Shown piece after piece: positions 59,990 to 64,000 of a stretch of DNA of 64,000 nucleotides; the stretch's first letter is position 1; the number at the start of each line of letters is the position of its first letter. Source of the DNA: Silvimonas soli. Its GTDB lineage: Bacteria; Pseudomonadota; Gammaproteobacteria; Burkholderiales; Chitinibacteraceae. The stretch is taken from NCBI RefSeq assembly GCF_030035605.1, contig NZ_CP106736.1, forward strand, positions 3,162,001 to 3,226,000, read 5' to 3'. A program made the position numbers and the translations under genes. A model generated the notes under the pieces. It saw nothing but the letters and a program-made list of their open reading frames with translations, did not search any database and was not told the origin of the DNA.

Positions 59990-60646
59990 ATGAGGTTGAT
60001 TCTGCTTGGCGCACCAGGGGCCGGTAAGGGCACCCAGGCCACCTATATCAAAGAAAAATTCAACATCCCGCAAATTTCTACCGGCGACATGCTGCGCGCT
60101 GCCGTCAAGGCGGGCACTCCGCTGGGCCTGGAAGCCAAGTCCATCATGGATGCGGGCGGCCTGGTGCGTGATGACATCATCATCGGTCTGGTGAAAGAAC
60201 GCATTGCGCAGCCGGACTGTGTAAACGGCTTTCTGTTTGACGGTTTTCCGCGCACCATTCCGCAAGCTGAAGCCATGAAAGATGCTGGCGTCGTCATCGA
60301 CTACGTGGTTGAAATCGACGTACCCGATAGCGCCATCATTGAGCGTATGGCTGGCCGCCGCGTACATGTGGCGTCGGGCCGCACCTATCACGTCAAGTTC
60401 AACCCGCCTAAAGTGGCTGGCAAAGACGACGAAACCGGTGAAGAGCTGATCCAGCGCGAAGACGACAAAGAAGAAACCGTGCAAAAGCGTCTGGCCGTGT
60501 ATCACGAACAGACCGAAGTGCTGGTTGGCTATTACGGCAAGCTGGCCGCAACCGGTGATGCCACCGCGCCCAAGTATGTAAAGGTCAATGGCGTGGGCGA
60601 TGTAACGGCCGTGCGTGATGAAATCTTCAAGGATCTGGGCGTCTGA
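59990..60646 (+). CDS. adk: Adenylate kinase
   Basis: A 218-residue long-form kinase that interconverts ATP, ADP and AMP. P-loop GAPGAGKGTQA; AMP site ISTGDMLR; FLFDGFPRT; the LID (RTYHVKFNPPK to DD) lacks zinc-binding cysteines, as in most Gram-negatives. It starts 73 bases after kdsB, possibly with its own promoter, and ends in a strong terminator. Confidence 0.97.
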   Translation: MRLILLGAPGAGKGTQATYIKEKFNIPQISTGDMLRAAVKAGTPLGLEAKSIMDAGGLVRDDIIIGLVKERIAQPDCVNGFLFDGFPRTIPQAEAMKDAGVVIDYVVEIDVPDSAIIERMAGRRVHVASGRTYHVKFNPPKVAGKDDETGEELIQREDDKEETVQKRLAVYHEQTEVLVGYYGKLAATGDATAPKYVKVNGVGDVTAVRDEIFKDLGV

Positions 60647-60664
60647 TTCATCAGCCCCGGATTT

Positions 60665-60698
60665 AAAACAAAACCCCGCTTTGGCGGGGTTTTGTTTT
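60665..60698. terminator. Bidirectional terminator after adk
   Basis: A perfect 15-bp stem (60665-60679 with 60684-60698), a 4-base loop and T-runs on both strands. It serves adk and the convergent gene ending at 60720. Its stem resembles that at 49966-50005. Confidence 0.92.
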
Positions 60699-60719
60699 TG
60701 CTGGCTGCCGCGGGCAGGG

Positions 60720-61355
60720 TTATTCCAGAATGCCCGGGTCCAGGTGCGATACGTCGCCCCAATCGATCATGCTGAATTTCTCGCCATCAAACGCAATGCG
60801 GTTGATGCTGGCATTCAACAGCAAGTGATCACGCGGCACTTCATAGCTCTGGCCCATCGCCAGGCGATAAGCAATATCCAGCACGCCACCGTGGGCCACC
60901 ACCACCAAATTGCCATCCGGGTACTGGCCGGCAATGCGCCGCAGCACTGTATCCACGCGGTGGGCAAACTGGTTGATGCTTTCACCCTCCGGAATCTGGA
61001 AATCCACATCCCGTGCCTTGATGGCGGCCGAAGCATCAGGATGTTCCACCGCGATCTCGGCGCGCGTCAGCCCTTCCAGAACGCCATAGTTGCGCTCACG
61101 TAGTTCCGGGTCCAGATGCATGGGCTGGCCAAGTGCGCCGCTGGCGGGTTGCGCAGTTTGCTGCGCGCGACCCAGATCGCTGACCCAAAACGCGGTAAAC
61201 GGCTGACGCTCGTTTTCGGCAATCAAGCGCTGGCCCAGCAGGGCGGCTTGTTCCAGCCCGGTTTCGTTCAGCGGAATATCGGTGTGGCCTTGCATGCGCC
61301 CAGCGGCGTTCCAGGAGGTTTCGCCGTGACGAATGAGCCAGAGAGTTGTTGCCAT
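60720..61355 (-). CDS. Histidine phosphatase family protein (GpmB-like)
   Basis: A 211-residue phosphatase with the active-site LIRHGETSWN (about 7-16) and the second His in VVAHGGVLD. It resembles cofactor-independent-like phosphoglycerate mutase B or alpha-ribazole phosphatase (CobC). The substrate is unknown. The ATG at 61355 follows AAGGA; upstream codons are not conserved. Confidence 0.9.
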   Translation of the reverse strand: MATTLWLIRHGETSWNAAGRMQGHTDIPLNETGLEQAALLGQRLIAENERQPFTAFWVSDLGRAQQTAQPASGALGQPMHLDPELRERNYGVLEGLTRAEIAVEHPDASAAIKARDVDFQIPEGESINQFAHRVDTVLRRIAGQYPDGNLVVVAHGGVLDIAYRLAMGQSYEVPRDHLLLNASINRIAFDGEKFSMIDWGDVSHLDPGILE

Positions 61356-61407
61356 GCGCTGCGTCCTTGTGAAATGACTTGAGCGTCGGAAGAGGGGAAA
61401 AGCAAAA

Positions 61408-61423
61408 GGCCGCATTCGCGGCC
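61408..61423 (-). terminator. Terminator after the glycine-zipper envelope gene
   Basis: A 6-bp stem (61408-61413 with 61418-61423), a 4-base loop and a T-rich tail on the minus strand (TTTTGCTTTT), 54 bases after the stop. Confidence 0.7.
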
Positions 61424-61477
61424 CTGTACTTTTACTTTCAAGCGGACTGACAGCTTACCAAATATCCACCGCGCTCG

Positions 61478-61975
61478 TTATCGCGGAGTGACATTAACCT
61501 CAACCGGAATACGGTCACCCGGCTGTTGCGGCATGTTGGCAGTGAACTGGCGGCCCTTGTAGTCATAAGTCACGCGATAGCCAGTAACCTGATCTTGCCA
61601 GCCATCAACCTGGCGGCAACGCTGCACTTGCTGGTTTTGCACTTGCGGCTGGCCGCTGCCGACCGAATTACCGATCAGCGCACCGCCGATAGTACCGGCA
61701 ACCGTGGCGGCATCTTTCCCTCGCCCGCCACCCACCTGGTGACCAAGCACCCCACCGGCCACACCACCGATAATGGTGCCCAGTACGCCACCCGACTGAT
61801 TCTGGGTTTGTACCTGCTGGTTTTCAGTCCAGCATTCTTGATGCGGGGTGTTTACACGTTGCACGATGGCAGTGGAATTCACCACACGTGCGTAATCTGG
61901 ATAAGCCTCGGCCATTGCGCAACCGGTGACCAAAGCAAGCAAGACGGCAATTTGTGTTTTGATATGATTCTTCAT
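61478..61975 (-). CDS. Glycine-zipper 2TM envelope protein (SlyB-like)
   Basis: A 165-residue exported protein with a signal peptide that could be processed as a lipoprotein (LALVTGCAMA). A glycine-zipper 2TM domain (GVLGTIIGGVAGGVLGHQVG, then TVAGTIGGALIGNSVG) lies at about residues 63-105, followed by a beta-rich C-terminus (GYRVTYDYKGRQFTANMP). GAGGAG precedes the ATG. Such proteins sit in the outer membrane and are linked to envelope stress. Confidence 0.87.
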   Translation of the reverse strand: MKNHIKTQIAVLLALVTGCAMAEAYPDYARVVNSTAIVQRVNTPHQECWTENQQVQTQNQSGGVLGTIIGGVAGGVLGHQVGGGRGKDAATVAGTIGGALIGNSVGSGQPQVQNQQVQRCRQVDGWQDQVTGYRVTYDYKGRQFTANMPQQPGDRIPVEVNVTPR

Positions 61976-62128
61976 GGTTTTCTCCTCGTGATACTTCCGT
62001 ATGACATGGAGATTAAAACGCATAAAGCGTCAATTGGCTTACGACAAATTCACACTCTGACGCTTCGTTACACGCGGACACACAGCGCTGGTGAGATCGT
62101 TCACAGGCCGGAGCGGCAAAAACACCAA

Positions 62129-62746
62129 TCAAGCGGCCGGGGGCGGTGGGGCGGTTTCGATAAACGAAGGACGCTCAGCCAGTTTCAACTGCAATTTCAG
62201 CAAGTTCGGCCAGGCTGTTTGCCATTCCAGCGCGGGAAAGCGCATGTTCAGATAGGTCAGCAGGCAACCAACCGCCACATCGGCCACGGTGAAGGTCTCG
62301 CCCGTGCACCATTTGCGCTCGCCCAGGTCAGTCGACAACTGTGCCAGTCCCCGATCAATGCGCGCCTGCTCATGGCTGATTACCGCTGCCGATTGCTGTT
62401 TGGCTGGCCGCCGATGTTCTTTGACGATAACGATGGCCGCATCCAGCATGCCATCGGCCAATGCTTCCCAACGCTTCACCCCGATCGCCTGGCGCTGGTC
62501 GGCCGGAATCAGTTTGCCTACCGGCGAGACGTGATCCAGGTAGTCGACAATGACGCTGGAGTCATACAGGGCCCGATGGTCGTCCAGGATCAGCGTTGGC
62601 ACTTTGCCCAGCGGATTGAGGTCATTCACCGGGCTGTCAGCTACCCCGGTTGCGACCTCGATCAATTGCAGGTCAATGCGCTTCTCCAGGCACACAATGC
62701 GTACCTTGCGGCCGAACGGACTAGTCAGAGAGGTATAAAGCTTCAT
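62129..62746 (-). CDS. Glutathione S-transferase family protein
   Basis: A 205-residue protein with an N-terminal thioredoxin fold (LYTSLTSPFGRKVRIVCLEK) that includes the Ser of the glutathione site, PLGKVPTLILDD with the cis-Pro and DSSVIVDYL. The C-terminal helical domain is typical (FTVADVAVGCLL). It resembles YibF/YfcF-type bacterial enzymes. The substrate is unknown. Confidence 0.9.
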   Translation of the reverse strand: MKLYTSLTSPFGRKVRIVCLEKRIDLQLIEVATGVADSPVNDLNPLGKVPTLILDDHRALYDSSVIVDYLDHVSPVGKLIPADQRQAIGVKRWEALADGMLDAAIVIVKEHRRPAKQQSAAVISHEQARIDRGLAQLSTDLGERKWCTGETFTVADVAVGCLLTYLNMRFPALEWQTAWPNLLKLQLKLAERPSFIETAPPPPAA

Positions 62747-62913
62747 GGATGGCGGTTTTGCGTGGGCTCTTGATCGATTCTAGTTGCCATCATGGACGAC
62801 AGCTAGCTCCGTTGCAGCAAAGCCACATTACGAGAATCATGGACGGGCCATGATCCTCGCATAGATAGCGGCGAAATAGCGCAGATGTTTGCTGCCGCCC
62901 GTCGGCATAGCGC

Positions 62914-64000
62914 TTAGCGATGGATTTCTGCTGCCAGCCTGCGCCGCAGTTTGCGCCCCGTCAGATAGATACCCAGCGCGACCAAAGGAATGGACCCGGC
63001 CATGACCATCTCGGGATTCAGCGACAAGCCGGCTGCCTTCAGCCCCTTAGCCACGTAGCCAATCAAGGCAACGCCGTAATAGGTGATCGCGGCAATCGAC
63101 AGGCCTTCCACCGTTTCTTGCAGGCGCAATTGCAAATGTGCGCGCCGATCCATCGAGCTCAACAGTTCCTGGTTTTGCCGTTCCCGCGAAATATCGACGC
63201 GGGTACGCAGCAGCGCCGAGGCGCGATTCACTCGCTCGGCCAGCACTCGCTGACGCCCGGCGACGGATTCGCACGTGTCCATGGCCGGTCGCAAGCGCCG
63301 TTCCATAAATTCATGAAATGGCTGGATGCCCTGAATGCGCACCTCACGCAATTCCTCGATCCGCCGCCGCACGATGTCGTAATACGCATGCGAAGCCGAA
63401 AAGCGAAAATCAGTCATCGACAGGGCACGCTCAATACGCGCCGCCAGTTGCGTCAGACGGTCCAGCACCAGCGGCTCATCGGCCATTCGGGCCTCGGTCA
63501 TGGCGTTGGTCAGCTCAGACAGTTCGCGATCAGCCTGGGTCAGTTCCGGCGAAATACTCTTGGCCAGCGGCAGCGCCAGAAACGCCATCATGCGATAGGT
63601 GTCGATCTCGAACAGCCGTTGCAGCATACGGCCAGCTTGCCGCTGCCCCATACTGCGATCAACCAGTAAATAACGCGAGAAACCGTCCGGGTGGATATGA
63701 AAATCCGTCAGTACCTTGCCCACACCGCCACCAATTTCCGAGCCGATCAGATCGTTTCCGGCAAAGAACTGGTTGGCAATGGTTTCCATGCCGTGCGGCA
63801 AGTCGCGCTCGCTCATCATGCCGGCGTGCGCGGCCACCAGCACTTGACCAGGCAATTGTTGCAGCCAGTCCGAAGGCACAGTGCTCAGCGCCGGCTGGGC
63901 AAAGGGGTCGGGCACCCAGCCATGACGAGTGAAGGTGTACGAAGAAAACTCAGAATGCCGCGCCCACTTGATACGCATGGCACCCACATCCACCGAGTAA
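62914..64000 (-). CDS. DUF3422 family membrane protein (5' end outside window)
   Basis: The frame remains open to the end of the window, so the N-terminus is missing; 361 codons are visible, the last one being the stop. Seen: GMMSERDLPHGMETIANQFF, DFHIHPDGFSRYLLVD, and a helical core with Arg-rich coiled stretches. Two C-terminal hydrophobic segments (about SIAAITYYGVALIGYVA and IPLVALGIYLTG) lie before a basic tail. The family is conserved in proteobacteria; its role is unknown. Confidence 0.87.
   Translation of the reverse strand, partial: YSVDVGAMRIKWARHSEFSSYTFTRHGWVPDPFAQPALSTVPSDWLQQLPGQVLVAAHAGMMSERDLPHGMETIANQFFAGNDLIGSEIGGGVGKVLTDFHIHPDGFSRYLLVDRSMGQRQAGRMLQRLFEIDTYRMMAFLALPLAKSISPELTQADRELSELTNAMTEARMADEPLVLDRLTQLAARIERALSMTDFRFSASHAYYDIVRRRIEELREVRIQGIQPFHEFMERRLRPAMDTCESVAGRQRVLAERVNRASALLRTRVDISRERQNQELLSSMDRRAHLQLRLQETVEGLSIAAITYYGVALIGYVAKGLKAAGLSLNPEMVMAGSIPLVALGIYLTGRKLRRRLAAEIHR

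Overview
The window looks like chromosomal backbone of a betaproteobacterium, most plausibly a Neisseriales member (Chitinibacteraceae or Chromobacteriaceae type). I infer this from the moderately high GC, the protein flavour and clusters typical of that class: exbB-exbD-lpxK-Trm112-kdsB-adk, gltB-gltD, dusB-fis, hemA-prfA and a DUF3422 gene. I see no rRNA, tRNA, prophage, insertion sequence or CRISPR array. Genes are dense, both strands are used, and many transcription units end in clear intrinsic terminators. The first and last genes run off the window.

Layout. 0-4 kb: a GIDE-like membrane protein with an EF-hand (partial), lemA, a lone hisC, a large nested hairpin and an unrecognised TIM-barrel-like protein. 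4-10 kb (plus strand): dusB-fis, then purH, pagP and purD, so a lipid A palmitoyltransferase sits between two purine genes. 10-17 kb (minus): hemF, panD, a zinc-ribbon protein, an RNase II-like exonuclease, prfA, a GNAT acetyltransferase and hemA. 17-20 kb: an orphan sugar-binding protein divergent from a GntR-like LacI-family regulator, with a palindromic operator between them. 20-22 kb: feoA-feoB behind a Fur box. 22-29 kb: gltB-gltD (glutamate synthase) behind a leader that holds a sigma-54-like promoter, two spaced TGCACT repeats and an internal terminator.

29-41 kb is mixed housekeeping and accessory: a pectate lyase lipoprotein, a small secreted protein, an orphan branched-chain amino-acid-binding protein, coaD, a stand-alone RlmK-like methyltransferase, a lytic transglycosylase, a CRP-like regulator, exonuclease III, an exported glutaredoxin, a Nudix-ThiE fusion and a DUF815 ATPase. 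41-50 kb: dapA, argJ, a shortened FAD oxidoreductase, mutY-asmA, a hotdog thioesterase with a LEA14-like lipoprotein, and rlmD. 50-64 kb: a 68-residue glycine-zipper peptide, pnuC with a nicotinamide riboside kinase, rep, a cysteine-synthase-like enzyme, xseA, the exbBD/lipid A/KDO/adk run, a histidine phosphatase, a glycine-zipper envelope protein, a glutathione S-transferase and DUF3422.

Functionally the window combines nitrogen assimilation (gltBD), purine, haem, NAD, CoA and amino-acid synthesis, envelope biogenesis (lpxK, kdsB, pagP, asmA), translation and RNA modification, and DNA repair (mutY, xthA, xseA, rep). I found no single large undescribed system. The best leads are the gltB leader, the glycine-zipper peptide, the TIM-barrel-like protein with a CFCxxC motif, the GIDE/EF-hand-LemA pair, and the regulator-operator-orphan binding protein unit.
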